Source of the DNA: Candidatus Dadabacteria bacterium
Lineage (GTDB): Bacteria > Desulfobacterota_D > UBA1144 > Nemesobacterales > Nemesobacteraceae
Assembly (NCBI GenBank): GCA_009840385.1
Contig: VXNX01000013.1
Span: 386,222 to 450,221 of the forward strand
Direction of reading: 5' to 3'
Length of the DNA stretch: 64,000 bases
In this document: positions 8,463 through 17,754 of the stretch, one piece after another
Numbering within the stretch: the stretch's first letter is position 1
Layout: each line of letters begins with the position of its first letter
Program-made: the position numbers and the translations under genes
The notes under the pieces: model-generated
What the model was told of the DNA's origin: nothing
What the model saw: only the letters and a program-made list of their open reading frames with translations
Database searches by the model: none

Positions 8463-10712
8463 ATGATTCGCAGGAAACTAATATCTCGGATAAAAGCGCT
8501 TTTCGCCACGTTTGCCGCGGGAGCAATCTTGATTCTTATCAGCAGCACGGGAGCCTATGCCCAGGAAGCGTTCGGCGTAAGCAGCGTTTTGCTTGAAAAA
8601 ATCACGGTCACGGCGCGAAAGCGGGAGGAGCCGATCCAGAACGTTCCGCTCTCGGTAACGCATTTCAGTTCCGAGCAAATTGACACCCTTAAGGTAAGAA
8701 ACCTTGAGAGTCTCACGGTAACGATGCCCAATGTCGCGCTTGACGACATCGGGACCGTGGGAGGAATTGCCAACTTTTCGATTCGCGGATCCGGGATAAA
8801 CAGTTCCATCCCGTCTGTCGACCCGACAGTGGGAATGTTCGTAGACGGCGTGTATTTCGGGGCCAACATCGGCGCCTTGTTCGATACGTTTGATATTGAA
8901 AGCATCGAAGTGCTGAGAGGGCCCCAAGGAACGCTTTTTGGCCGTAACGTGATCGGAGGCGCAATACTTGTGAACACAAAAAAACCCGGCGACAGCCTTG
9001 AGATGTCCGTTCGCACCTCGTTTGAAGGAGGCGGAGAAAGCCTGAACTCCTATTACATGGGCACCGTCGGAGGTCCGTTAAGCGAAACCGTCAGCGCCAG
9101 GATAACCGCGTACACAAACCAGGATAACGGCTGGTTCAAAAACCTCCACACCGGCGAAGCTTTCGGCGATCTCGATATCCGAATGGTACGGCCGGTGCTC
9201 GTCTGGGAACCCATGGACGACTTGAGCCTGGTGCTCCGATACCAGTACGAGAGGGTTGACGGCGACGGCCCAGCGGCACAGAGTCACACGAACGGGTTCG
9301 GTGTTACAAACCCATTGGTTCCCTTTGACCGCGACAGCCACGACTTCAGCATTGACGAGAAAGGCAAAAGAGAAAACGATGCTCACTTTTTCACGGCCCA
9401 GATGGACTGGGAGGTGGATTTCGGTGGCGGAACGATAACAAACATCTTTAGCTGGCGCGATTCAGAAACCTCCTCTTTAGTCGACCTCGACGCTTCTCCG
9501 CTTAATCTCCTCCACGCGGAGGCATGGAGCAACTACAGTCAGTTAAGCAACGAGTTGCGTTACTCGGGCAGGTTTCTCGAAAAACTCCACGCAACCACGG
9601 GAGTTTACTACTTTACAAACGAGATTAACTACCATGAGCGCCGCTCCCTGCTTACCGGCGCTATTTCTCTGCTCGGAGGCGGAAATTACGACATTGAAAC
9701 TCTGGGTCTGTTTCTGTCCTTGGACTATGATCTCACGAGTCAGTTGACGCTCACCGCGGGCACACGATACACGCGTGAGAAAAGAGAAGCCGAAATAGCC
9801 CGGATCGATGCCATTCAGCCCTGCAACATCGTGGAAGGCCCAGCCTGCGAGTTTGACTTTACAGGCGAGGAAACTTGGCACAGTTGGTCACCCAAGCTAG
9901 GCGCCGCCTATTACATAAGCCCCGGAGCCAACGTTTACGGACACTGGACTAGGGGATTCCGCTCGGGAGGCTACAATCTGCGCAACCTTATTCCCATTGA
10001 GATCCAACCCCCGGGACCGTATGATGAAGAAAAGATCGACAGCTTCGAAGCCGGATTCAAGATTTCAAAAGACCGCGGACGTCTCTACGGGGCGGTTTTC
10101 TACAACATGATTGATGACATGCAGAGGGAGATCAACTTTTCCGATGAAACACTACCCGGCGGCATAGTCCAGCTGATCGACAACACTGCCGACGTTGAGA
10201 TCTACGGATTCGAGCTTGACGGACTGTTCGCCATCACGGAGAGCCTGTTTCTAGTCGGTTCGGCGGGGTACCTGAATCCCGAGTACACCAAGGTGAAACA
10301 GGACCTGAATCGCGATGGCACCTTGGATGAAAATGACTTAGCCCTTGAGGTTCCCCGCGCCGCAAAGTGGACTTACAGCGTGGGACTTACTCACGACACG
10401 GGAACGACTAACTGGGGTCGGATGACCTCCCGCATAAGCTACGCTTACCGAGATAAGGCATATTTCACCGATGACAACAGGGGCTACATCATGGAGCAGA
10501 ACATCCTTGACGCAGGAATTGACATAACTCCCGCAAACGGCCGGTTCTCAATCGGTCTTTACGGCAAGAATCTGCTTAACGAAGTCAAGCATGGAGGCGA
10601 CAGCCAGCTACCCGCCACGCTGTCGGGTCTGGCGGATCTGGGTGGCACGTTCTCGCCGCTTGCCAAAGGCAGGATTTTTGGAGTGCAACTGACCTACAGG
10701 CACAGGAGTTAA
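8463..10712 (+). CDS. TonB-dependent outer-membrane receptor
   Basis: Outer-membrane active transporter (749 residues). A signal peptide ends near AYA/QEAFG (residue 33). The plug domain starts with VTARKREEPIQNVPLSVTHF and includes SIRGSG and EVLRGPQGTLFGRNVIGGAI, and the 22-strand barrel follows with the usual closing strand FGVQLTYRHRS. The subgroup resembles receptors for iron chelates and organic ligands in proteobacteria; the ligand is unknown. Residues 614-625 (D-x-N-x-D-G-x-L-D-x-N-D) match an EF-hand or dockerin-type calcium loop placed within a barrel loop, which is unusual. It stands alone with its own promoter and terminator; no exbB, exbD or tonB is near. Confidence 0.95.
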   Translation: MIRRKLISRIKALFATFAAGAILILISSTGAYAQEAFGVSSVLLEKITVTARKREEPIQNVPLSVTHFSSEQIDTLKVRNLESLTVTMPNVALDDIGTVGGIANFSIRGSGINSSIPSVDPTVGMFVDGVYFGANIGALFDTFDIESIEVLRGPQGTLFGRNVIGGAILVNTKKPGDSLEMSVRTSFEGGGESLNSYYMGTVGGPLSETVSARITAYTNQDNGWFKNLHTGEAFGDLDIRMVRPVLVWEPMDDLSLVLRYQYERVDGDGPAAQSHTNGFGVTNPLVPFDRDSHDFSIDEKGKRENDAHFFTAQMDWEVDFGGGTITNIFSWRDSETSSLVDLDASPLNLLHAEAWSNYSQLSNELRYSGRFLEKLHATTGVYYFTNEINYHERRSLLTGAISLLGGGNYDIETLGLFLSLDYDLTSQLTLTAGTRYTREKREAEIARIDAIQPCNIVEGPACEFDFTGEETWHSWSPKLGAAYYISPGANVYGHWTRGFRSGGYNLRNLIPIEIQPPGPYDEEKIDSFEAGFKISKDRGRLYGAVFYNMIDDMQREINFSDETLPGGIVQLIDNTADVEIYGFELDGLFAITESLFLVGSAGYLNPEYTKVKQDLNRDGTLDENDLALEVPRAAKWTYSVGLTHDTGTTNWGRMTSRISYAYRDKAYFTDDNRGYIMEQNILDAGIDITPANGRFSIGLYGKNLLNEVKHGGDSQLPATLSGLADLGGTFSPLAKGRIFGVQLTYRHRS

Positions 10713-10757
10713 CGGACCGGTAACCGCGGAAAGACATCTTAGACTTAAATTCCATCT

Positions 10758-10796
10758 CCGCCCGCAAGCGGCTTTCTCACTTGCGGGCGGATTTTC
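10758..10796 (+). terminator. Rho-independent terminator after the TonB receptor gene
   Basis: A perfect 11-base inverted repeat (CCGCCCGCAAG at 10758-10768 and CTTGCGGGCGG at 10780-10790) with an 11-base loop is followed by ATTTTCC. It lies 45 bases past the TonB receptor stop and separates it from the arginine genes. Confidence 0.8.
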
Positions 10797-10865
10797 CATC
10801 CGGGACACGCCATCTTAGTACTCTGCCCCGAAATCTGAATTCTCATATATGATTATCCCCGGGTG

Positions 10866-10895
10866 TTGTAATAAAAACCCCGGTTGCTATATAAT
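10866..10895 (+). promoter_or_regulatory. Sigma70-type promoter of argB-argD-argF
   Basis: A -35-like TTGTAA (10866-10871), an 18-base spacer and a perfect -10 TATAAT (10890-10895) lie just upstream of argB. A start near 10902 leaves a short leader containing the Shine-Dalgarno AAGGAG at 10910-10915 before the ATG at 10922. No convincing ArgR box was seen. Confidence 0.6.
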
Positions 10896-10921
10896 GTTTT
10901 TTTCGCAAAAAGGAGTTTTTC

Positions 10922-11803
10922 ATGGACAACTCGGCAAAAAGGGCAGAGATACTGGTTGAAGCCCTCCCGTACATAGAGGCCTTTCACGGCAAAACCGTAG
11001 TGGTCAAGTACGGGGGAAGCGTCGCCAGCGAAGATCTCGCGAATTTCGTGCGTGACCTGATACTCATGAAATACGTCGGGATAAAACCGGTAGTGGTGCA
11101 CGGGGGCGGCCCGCAGATCCAGGAGCATCTCGACAGTCTGGGAATAAAATCCGACTTCGTCGCCGGGCTTCGAGTTACAGACGAGCAGGTAATGGAAGTG
11201 GTAGAGATGGTGCTTGTCGGGAAGATAAACCAGCAGATCGTAACGTCGATAAATAAACACCAGATGGAAACGGTAGGACTTTCGGGCAAGGAAGGAAAAC
11301 TCATAAAGGCCAAAAAATTCGATCTGCAGAAATTCGCCGCCGAGCACAAAATAGACATTCCCGAGGACTCGGACCTCGGGTACGTCGGGGAAGTCCAGGA
11401 AATAAACCCCGAGATAGTCAAGGTTCTTGAGAGCAAGGACGTCATTCCGATAATAGCCCCGATAGGCGCGGGGGAGGACGGAACCACCTACAACATAAAC
11501 GCGGACCATGCGGCGGGAAAAATAGCCGGGGCACTTCGCGCCGCAAAGCTCATACTGCTTACAAACGTGGACGGCATACTCGATAAGGAGGAAAAGCTCA
11601 TATCCTCCGTGACGAAAAAGCAGGCCGCAAAACTTATCCGCAACGGAACAATAAACAGCGGAATGATCCCGAAGGTGATGTGCGCGCTTGAAGCCTTGGA
11701 AGAAGGGGTAGAGAAAGTGCACATAATAAACGGAAAGGTGAAAAGGGCTTTGATACTCGAACTTCTTACCGATTCCGGAATAGGGACGGAGATAACTCTT
11801 TGA
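10922..11803 (+). CDS. argB: Acetylglutamate kinase
   Basis: Second step of arginine synthesis: phosphorylates N-acetylglutamate in the cytoplasm. It is 293 residues. Amino-acid-kinase-fold motifs are VVKYGGSV near residues 27-34, VVHGGGPQI near 58-66, and the C-terminal ADHAAGKIAGALRAAKLILL with LTNVDGIL. The N-terminal helix before the kinase core suggests the hexameric, arginine-inhibitable type; that is an inference from length and the helix. It opens an argB-argD-argF run with small gaps and has its own promoter. Confidence 0.96.
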   Translation: MDNSAKRAEILVEALPYIEAFHGKTVVVKYGGSVASEDLANFVRDLILMKYVGIKPVVVHGGGPQIQEHLDSLGIKSDFVAGLRVTDEQVMEVVEMVLVGKINQQIVTSINKHQMETVGLSGKEGKLIKAKKFDLQKFAAEHKIDIPEDSDLGYVGEVQEINPEIVKVLESKDVIPIIAPIGAGEDGTTYNINADHAAGKIAGALRAAKLILLTNVDGILDKEEKLISSVTKKQAAKLIRNGTINSGMIPKVMCALEALEEGVEKVHIINGKVKRALILELLTDSGIGTEITL

Positions 11804-11814
11804 GGTAAGAGGAT

Positions 11815-13008
11815 ATGAAAGACCCAAGGGCAAAACACCTGATGGAGACCTACAGCCGTCTCCCCATAACGATGCAGAAGGGAAGCGGTTCGTGGCTATG
11901 GGACACCGAAGGCAAAAAGTATCTTGACTACACAACTGGGATAGCCGTTAACAACCTCGGGCACTGCCACCCGAAGATCAAAGATGCCATAATCTCCCAA
12001 GCGGCTACTTTAGTTCACACCTCAAACCTCTTTAACATAGAAAACCAGAGCACACTCGCAGAAATGCTCATATCAAACTCGTTTGCGGACAGGGTGTTTT
12101 TCTGCAACAGCGGAACCGAAGCTGTTGAGGGTTCGATAAAACTCGCTAGGAGGTGGGGAGCGCAAAACGGCGGAAGACACGCGATCATCTCAACAGAAGG
12201 AGCTTTTCACGGAAGGACTTTAGGGGCGCTTAGCGCGACGGAATCGGAAAAATACAGAGAGGGATTCTCTCCTTTTCTTGAGGGATTTCACTTCGCTCCC
12301 TACGCGGACCCCGACGCGATAGCCCGCCTGGCCGCCGAGACAAACCCCTGCGCGGTCATTCTCGAACCGGTGCAGGGAGAAAACGGAGTCATCGTTCCGC
12401 CCCCGGGATACCTAAGGCAAGTAAGGGAGATATGCGGGGAAAACAACATTCTGCTCATACTTGATGAGATCCAAGTCGGGATGGGAAGGACGGGAAAACT
12501 GTTCGCCTACGAGCACGAGGACATAAGGCCAGACATAGTGGCTCTTGCAAAGGCCCTCGGCGGCGGTGTGCCGTGCGGTGCGGTTCTGGCCACGGAGGAA
12601 GTGGCGAAGCACTTCACTCCCGGGGCACACGGAAGCACTTTCGGCGGGAACCCCTTGGCCGCGGGGGCGGCATGCGCCACGATCGAAACAATACTCAAAG
12701 AAAACCTGCCCGAGAGAGCGGGCAAGCTCGGGAACTATTTTCTCGAGAAGCTTGAAGAAATACGGCAAAAGTATCCCGAGTACATAAAGGACGTAAGGGG
12801 AAAAGGGTTTATAATCGGGGTTGAGTTTTTTGACGGGGATTTCGCGCGGGACTGTTTTTCGGCTTCGGTTAAAAACGGACTTTTAGTTATTCTTACTGTC
12901 GAGCGCGTGTTTCGGATTCTCCCTCCGCTCAATACGAGCGAGGAGGAAATTGACTTTGCCGTCGCGGCAATAACGAAATCCATCGAGGAGGTAGTTTCAA
13001 ATGGGTAG
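11815..13008 (+). CDS. argD: Acetylornithine aminotransferase
   Basis: Class III PLP-dependent transaminase converting N-acetylglutamate semialdehyde to N-acetylornithine (397 residues). Features are NSGTEAVEGSIKLAR near residues 98-112, FHGRTLGALS at 131-140, D217 in LILDEIQVGMGRTG, and the PLP lysine K246 in IVALAKALGGG. It begins 11 bases after argB and overlaps argF by 8 bases. Enzymes of this family can also act in lysine synthesis; the operon context favours arginine. Confidence 0.95.
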   Translation: MKDPRAKHLMETYSRLPITMQKGSGSWLWDTEGKKYLDYTTGIAVNNLGHCHPKIKDAIISQAATLVHTSNLFNIENQSTLAEMLISNSFADRVFFCNSGTEAVEGSIKLARRWGAQNGGRHAIISTEGAFHGRTLGALSATESEKYREGFSPFLEGFHFAPYADPDAIARLAAETNPCAVILEPVQGENGVIVPPPGYLRQVREICGENNILLILDEIQVGMGRTGKLFAYEHEDIRPDIVALAKALGGGVPCGAVLATEEVAKHFTPGAHGSTFGGNPLAAGAACATIETILKENLPERAGKLGNYFLEKLEEIRQKYPEYIKDVRGKGFIIGVEFFDGDFARDCFSASVKNGLLVILTVERVFRILPPLNTSEEEIDFAVAAITKSIEEVVSNG

Positions 13009-13906
13009 GAGTCTTCTTGCAGTCTCTGACCTTAAAAAAAACGACTTCAGGGGAATACTCCGTCGCACGGGCGAACTAAAGGAACTTAAAAAACAAGGCG
13101 GGAGTCCCAAGAGCCTTGAGGGTATGTCGGTAGGCCTTCTCTTTGAAAAACAGTCGACCAGAACAAGACTTTCCTTTGAAGCGGGGCTTTTTGATCTGGG
13201 CGCCCAGGCGGTTTACATGAATCCTGCGGACACTCAGCTCGGAAGGGGAGAAACCATAGCCGACACGGCGAAAATTCTCTCCTCCTATCTTGACGGAATA
13301 ATAGTAAGAACCTACGGACAGGAAAAGGTTCAGGAGCTCGCGGAGAACTCGTCAGTTCCCGTTATAAACGCCCTTACCGATCTTGAACATCCAACGCAGA
13401 TAATCTCCGATCTTTTCTCGATCTCGGAGCAGGGAGTGGACCCAGAAAGTTTCAAGCTTGCCTTTCTCGGCGACGGAAACAATATCGCCAATTCCTTCGT
13501 GGCCGCTTCCGCGATAATGGGATTTGATCTTTCGGTTGCGGTTCCCCCAGGACATGAACCCGACCCGACAATTATGGGCGAGGCCACGGAACACGGAAGT
13601 TCCAAAATCGAAGTCACCTACGACCCCGCCTCCGCTGTAAGAGATGCCAACGTGATCTACACCGATGTCTGGGTAAGCATGGGAGAAGAGGGAAAGGGAA
13701 CTGAGATTTTCAGGCCCTTTCAGGTAAACAAGAAGCTTCTTTCCCTCTGCAGTAAAGACCCATTGATAATGCACTGTCTCCCGGCACACAGGGGAGAAGA
13801 GATAACCGCGGAAGTCATGGACAGTCCGCGCTGCGTCGCCTTCACGCAGGCCGAGAACAAGCTTCACGCGGGAAAGGCCATACTTGAATTCTGTCTTCAG
13901 GATTAG
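13001..13906 (+). CDS. argF: Ornithine carbamoyltransferase
   Basis: Makes citrulline from ornithine and carbamoyl phosphate (301 residues). Carbamoyl-phosphate motif STRTR is at 52-56, HPTQ at 130-133, the ornithine-loop motif DVWVSMGEE at about 222-230, and MHCLPAHRGEE at about 257-267. The SMG motif favours the ornithine over the aspartate enzyme. The ATG overlaps the end of argD by 8 bases. It converges on uvrC across a 56-base gap; no strong terminator was recognised there. argC, argG, argH and argJ are not in the window. Confidence 0.96.
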   Translation: MGRSLLAVSDLKKNDFRGILRRTGELKELKKQGGSPKSLEGMSVGLLFEKQSTRTRLSFEAGLFDLGAQAVYMNPADTQLGRGETIADTAKILSSYLDGIIVRTYGQEKVQELAENSSVPVINALTDLEHPTQIISDLFSISEQGVDPESFKLAFLGDGNNIANSFVAASAIMGFDLSVAVPPGHEPDPTIMGEATEHGSSKIEVTYDPASAVRDANVIYTDVWVSMGEEGKGTEIFRPFQVNKKLLSLCSKDPLIMHCLPAHRGEEITAEVMDSPRCVAFTQAENKLHAGKAILEFCLQD

Positions 13907-13962
13907 CCGTAAGGCTTAGTCAGTAAATCCGCATGCCATGATCGAATCTGGCGTTTAACCGA

Positions 13963-15774
13963 CTAGCGCAAAAACTCTTTTATGTTCCGTGCGGCCTGTT
14001 TCGTCATTCCCTTAACGGAGGCAAGTTCTTCGGCGGTGGCTCCTTTTATTTTCTCCACACTCCCGAAGTGATTAAGAAGCAGAAATTTTCTTTTTTTCCC
14101 TATACCCGGAACGCCGTCCATCTGCGAAGCCAGGGTTTTATCCTTCCTTAGTCCCCTGTGATAGGTAATCGCAAAGCGGTGGGCCTCGTCCCTTACCCTC
14201 ATCAGGAAGTAAACACCCTTTTTGTTGGAAGAGAAATCGCAGGGCTCGCCATTTCCATGCACGTAAATCCTGTCAACTCCGGATCGACCTTCGGTTTTCG
14301 CTATAGAGGCAAGATCGACCTCATTTTGCACCCTGCAGTCCTGAAGCGCGGCGTAGGCAGCGTTTAGCTGTCCCTTGCCTCCGTCTATAAGAATGAGGTC
14401 GGGAAGATCCCAGTTATCCTCCGCCGCCCTAAGAGCCCTCCTGTAAACTACCTCGTACATCGACCGGAAGTCATCCTGCCCCGTGGTGGCCGTGATTCTG
14501 TATTTTCTGTACCTGTCCCTCTCCGGTCTCGCGTTTCGAAACCTTACGAGCGACGCGACCGTCTGGCTCCCCTGAATATTTGATATGTCAAAACACTCTA
14601 TGGTATAGGGAATCCGTTTTATCCCGGCTGACTTTCTTATGCTTCGAAGAAGCGTGCCCTGCCTAGCTTTTTCCTCGGCCTTTCTCGAAGAACTTTCCTG
14701 TGCGTTTTTCATGGCGAAACGCACAAGCTCGTTTTTAGGCCCTCTACGGGGGGTCTCGAGGTAAACACGCTTGCCTCTTTTTTCGGTAAGCCACTCTGAG
14801 TACCCTTCTCGGTCCCTTATGGAAAGAGGCAGCAGTATCCTCTTGGGGACGTAGTGATCTGAGAAATAAAACCTGCCGAGAAATTCCCTCAGGCATTCGG
14901 CCTCATCGCCGTGGAGACTCTTTACCGAAAAATCAAGCTTGTCGACCACGGAACCTCCTCTCGAAAGCAGAACGGTAAATTCGTACTGTTCCGATTCCCG
15001 GTAAAAACCCACTATGTCCATATCTTCAAACTTCGAGGAAGTAACCTTTTCGATCTCGGCGTTTTCTCTCAGGCTCACAAGCTGATCCCGGTAGTAGGCC
15101 GCGTTCTCGTATCTCCCCTCCTCCGAGGCCTTTTGCATCATCTCCCTGATCATCCTCACGAGTTTTTTCCTCTCTCCCCGAAGAAACGATGTCGCCTGGC
15201 GTACCAGTTCTCCGTAGTTTTCCTCCGAGATCTTGCCCGCGCACGGCCCCGAGCAAAGCTTCATGAAGTAGTTAAGACAGGGACGGGCCCTGTGTCTTTC
15301 GAACTTGCCCTGAGTGCAGTCCCTGAGAGGAAAAAGTCTGTGGACAAGATTTATTGTGCTTTTCAGAAACTTCCCAGAGGCAAACGGACCGAAATAAAGC
15401 GCCCCGTCATCCCGTACTCTCCTTGTGCGTGAAAGCCTGGGGAACTTATCTCCCACGGAGAGACGAAGAGAAGAGAAAGTCTTGTCGTCCTTAAGCCGTA
15501 TGTTGTACTTCGGCTTGTGGCGCTTTATAAGGGAATTCTCGATGAAAAGGGCTTCGCTTTCTCCCTCCGTCACCACGTAGTCGATCGAGTCGACCTCTCT
15601 TACCAGATAGGAAATCTGTCCTCTGTCCCTTCCCCCCTGGAAATAGGACATTACGCGGGAACGAAGGTTCTTGGCCTTGCCTATGTAAACAGGGGTGCCG
15701 CCCGCCCCTTTCATTATGTAAACCCCGGTTGTGGAGGGAAAAGATTCGGAAAGCTCAAGAATTTTTTCACGCAT
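13963..15774 (-). CDS. uvrC: Excinuclease ABC subunit C
   Basis: Dual-incision endonuclease of nucleotide excision repair (603 residues). The N-terminal GIY-YIG nuclease domain (TTGVYIMKG then TPVYIGKAKNLRSRV, about residues 16-42) makes the 3' cut. A UVR motif that binds UvrB lies near 203-238, the RNase H-like domain for the 5' cut is in the second half (IECFDISNIQGS; LPDLILIDGGKGQLNAA), and tandem helix-hairpin-helix motifs close the protein (DGVPGIGKKRKFLLLNHFGS). Upstream on the same strand lies a decayed second copy of part of a GIY-YIG domain. Confidence 0.97.
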   Translation of the reverse strand: MREKILELSESFPSTTGVYIMKGAGGTPVYIGKAKNLRSRVMSYFQGGRDRGQISYLVREVDSIDYVVTEGESEALFIENSLIKRHKPKYNIRLKDDKTFSSLRLSVGDKFPRLSRTRRVRDDGALYFGPFASGKFLKSTINLVHRLFPLRDCTQGKFERHRARPCLNYFMKLCSGPCAGKISEENYGELVRQATSFLRGERKKLVRMIREMMQKASEEGRYENAAYYRDQLVSLRENAEIEKVTSSKFEDMDIVGFYRESEQYEFTVLLSRGGSVVDKLDFSVKSLHGDEAECLREFLGRFYFSDHYVPKRILLPLSIRDREGYSEWLTEKRGKRVYLETPRRGPKNELVRFAMKNAQESSSRKAEEKARQGTLLRSIRKSAGIKRIPYTIECFDISNIQGSQTVASLVRFRNARPERDRYRKYRITATTGQDDFRSMYEVVYRRALRAAEDNWDLPDLILIDGGKGQLNAAYAALQDCRVQNEVDLASIAKTEGRSGVDRIYVHGNGEPCDFSSNKKGVYFLMRVRDEAHRFAITYHRGLRKDKTLASQMDGVPGIGKKRKFLLLNHFGSVEKIKGATAEELASVKGMTKQAARNIKEFLR

Positions 15775-15812
15775 AAGATGTAAAAATCAGAAGCCGCTAT
15801 ACGTCAAGGTCC

Positions 15813-15995
15813 TTACCACTGGTCTTCTAATTCCTTAATTAAACAATTTATTTGAGGCCCGTTGTTGCCACTGACATTAAAATAAGAGCTGATCCTGCTT
15901 CTCAAATTCTTGGCTTTTCCTGTATAAACAGGCCTGCCGGATGCATTTTTCACAATATATTTTAAATAATTGAAAATATTTTTCAGATTATAAAG
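15813..15995 (-). pseudogene. Decayed fragment of a UvrC-like GIY-YIG domain
   Basis: On the minus strand the 60 codons from 15995 to the TAA at 15815-15813 read LYNLKNIFNYLKYIVKN, then SGRPVYTGKAKNLRSRISSY. This aligns with the GIY-YIG core of UvrC (TPVYIGKAKNLRSRVMSYF in the intact gene next door). The family YIG is changed to YTG, an in-frame TAG precedes the fragment, there is no start codon, and it ends soon after the first catalytic block. It is more AT-rich than uvrC, so it looks like a relic of a divergent UvrC/Cho-type gene rather than a recent duplication. The rest of 15996-16079 shows nothing. Confidence 0.7.
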
Positions 15996-16079
15996 CTATA
16001 GAGACAGCACCAAGCTGGCGTGAAAATTGTCGGAAATATGCATTGAAAGGAATTCAGGCGGGGCAGCCTCTTAATAATT

Positions 16080-17519
16080 TCAAGACGGCTGCTGGAATGT
16101 TTTATTTGTTTTTTTCAACTCGGTTAAAACCACCGAAATCGTAATCAGCGTATTGATGGCAAGTAGTATCAGATCCGTGCGTAAACCCATTACCATGCTT
16201 GGCACGAGTCCAAAAAGCGACAGTAAAAACACAACTAGGCTGATAGCCGTAACAACTGGGATTACTGTACCGAAGCTTCTTCCTTTGCATAGAATTGAGG
16301 TAAGGACCATAGGTGCCATGAGAGCAGTACCCATGAATCCCGACACAGCAAGAGATATAATTCCCTGAGAGCTCTTCATGGCAACAATGAAAGCGGCTAT
16401 GCAAAATACCAGTATCACTAGTTTCACAAAAACAATAGGAGATACTTTTAACTTCCTGCTAAACCTGCCAAGAGCATTGTTAATCTCAGATCCAAGAGCG
16501 AAAAACTGAGAGTCGGATGTGGACATAGCTGCCGCCAGAATACCTATCAAGGCAACGGCACCTATAACAGGATTCTGCTCAAGTATCAGTTTACCGATGA
16601 ACTCCGGACCCGTTTTAGCCGGTATTGCAACTGCACCGTATAAACCAATTATAAGGCCCGCTATCAGAAGCAGGAAGGTGAAAGACGCATGCAAAACCGG
16701 GATTTTGCGCCTCTCGTTCAAACCCTTCAGAATGCTGAGCCTCGAGGTCAACTGAGGTTGCGACACAGGCAGCAGCACAATTGATATAAATCCCGCAATA
16801 AGCCACTGAACCGATAACAACCCCTTGGGGCCGGGAGTAGACAGCAGTTCAGGTTTCTCCGCCGCTACGGCCTGAACTAATTTCCCAAGACCTCCAAAGT
16901 TATCCAAAACAATGAACGCCATTATCCATATAACGGTAAACAGTACAACTCCCTGAAGTGAATCACAGTACATAATACCCCTGAGTCCTCCTATGGAAGA
17001 GTACAGATACATAAGAAACAGTATAATGACAGCCCAACCCCACTGGGGAACTTCATAGGGAACAATATGGGCTAGAATGCCCGACGCTCCTTTTATTTGA
17101 ATTGCTATGTAGGGAACGAGAAATATGACAAGGCCCAGAACATACACGAAAACTCCACGGGAACTAAAAGTTTCACGTACCAGATCCGATATGCTCCGAA
17201 AATCCGTTGAAGAGATCCTTTCCCTTAATTTGAGTGAGAGCCAAAGCGTGAAAACGGCTAAAGCCATATCGGTAACGCCAAGAAATATCCATGTTCCCAC
17301 GCCGTGTACGCGGAAGAAATTGGGCATCCCTATCAATATGAATGTACTGTAGAGGGTAGCAAAAAAGGTTAAGAAGCCAATTATAGTTCCAAGACTGCCG
17401 CCGGCAAGAAGGAACTGATGCTCATCCCCTTTGTTTTTCCTGTTTCCTATGACAGCGAGGGATATCAACACTGCAAGATATACTAGTGCAACCGCAACAA
17501 ATGCCATTCCCCTGTTCAT
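16080..17519 (-). CDS. Sodium:solute symporter family protein
   Basis: Inner-membrane symporter of the SSS family (479 residues, about 13 helices). Family features are FFATLYSTFILIGMPNFFRV near residue 52, SSIGGLRGIMYCDSLQGVVLF near the middle, and LIGILAAAMSTSDSQFFALGSEIN, which matches the conserved Na2-site helix. The substrate cannot be read; relatives carry pantothenate, monocarboxylates or amino acids. The immediately upstream small gene encodes a DUF3311-like helper, a pairing seen for pantothenate- and monocarboxylate-type symporters. Codon use is more AT-rich than in uvrC and miaB on either side, and a decayed gene fragment lies next to it, so the pair may have been acquired. Confidence 0.88.
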   Translation of the reverse strand: MNRGMAFVAVALVYLAVLISLAVIGNRKNKGDEHQFLLAGGSLGTIIGFLTFFATLYSTFILIGMPNFFRVHGVGTWIFLGVTDMALAVFTLWLSLKLRERISSTDFRSISDLVRETFSSRGVFVYVLGLVIFLVPYIAIQIKGASGILAHIVPYEVPQWGWAVIILFLMYLYSSIGGLRGIMYCDSLQGVVLFTVIWIMAFIVLDNFGGLGKLVQAVAAEKPELLSTPGPKGLLSVQWLIAGFISIVLLPVSQPQLTSRLSILKGLNERRKIPVLHASFTFLLLIAGLIIGLYGAVAIPAKTGPEFIGKLILEQNPVIGAVALIGILAAAMSTSDSQFFALGSEINNALGRFSRKLKVSPIVFVKLVILVFCIAAFIVAMKSSQGIISLAVSGFMGTALMAPMVLTSILCKGRSFGTVIPVVTAISLVVFLLSLFGLVPSMVMGLRTDLILLAINTLITISVVLTELKKTNKTFQQPS

Positions 17520-17547
17520 GTCTATTTCTTCCTCTTATATGAGTAGA

Positions 17548-17754
17548 CTACCCTTGGTCACCGGACGTAAGCATTGCCAAAACAAGCAGCACATATATGC
17601 AGAGTGATATTCCCAACCCAGCCCAGAGAGTCCTAGGGAGTCCCAGAAAATATGGCTCCGCCACTCCATAGGGAATTACCAGAGGAGTGAAAGACACCGC
17701 CGACAGAATAGATACCGCCACCCCAAAGAATATCCATCGATTCTTGTTATTCAT
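17548..17754 (-). CDS. DUF3311-like small membrane subunit of the symporter
   Basis: A 68-residue protein with two predicted membrane helices (WIFFGVAVSILSAVSF and GLGISLCIYVLLVLAML), separated by a loop with EPYFLGLPRTLW that fits the short DUF3311 family found beside SSS symporters. The frame is open further upstream, but the ATG at 17754 gives the natural start for this family. It ends 28 bases before the symporter start, so the two are likely co-transcribed. Confidence 0.65.
   Translation of the reverse strand: MNNKNRWIFFGVAVSILSAVSFTPLVIPYGVAEPYFLGLPRTLWAGLGISLCIYVLLVLAMLTSGDQG

Noticed and set aside
10856-10884. Repeated CCCCGG around the argB promoter
   Set aside because: Two direct CCCCGG copies do not form a hairpin and do not match an ArgR box.
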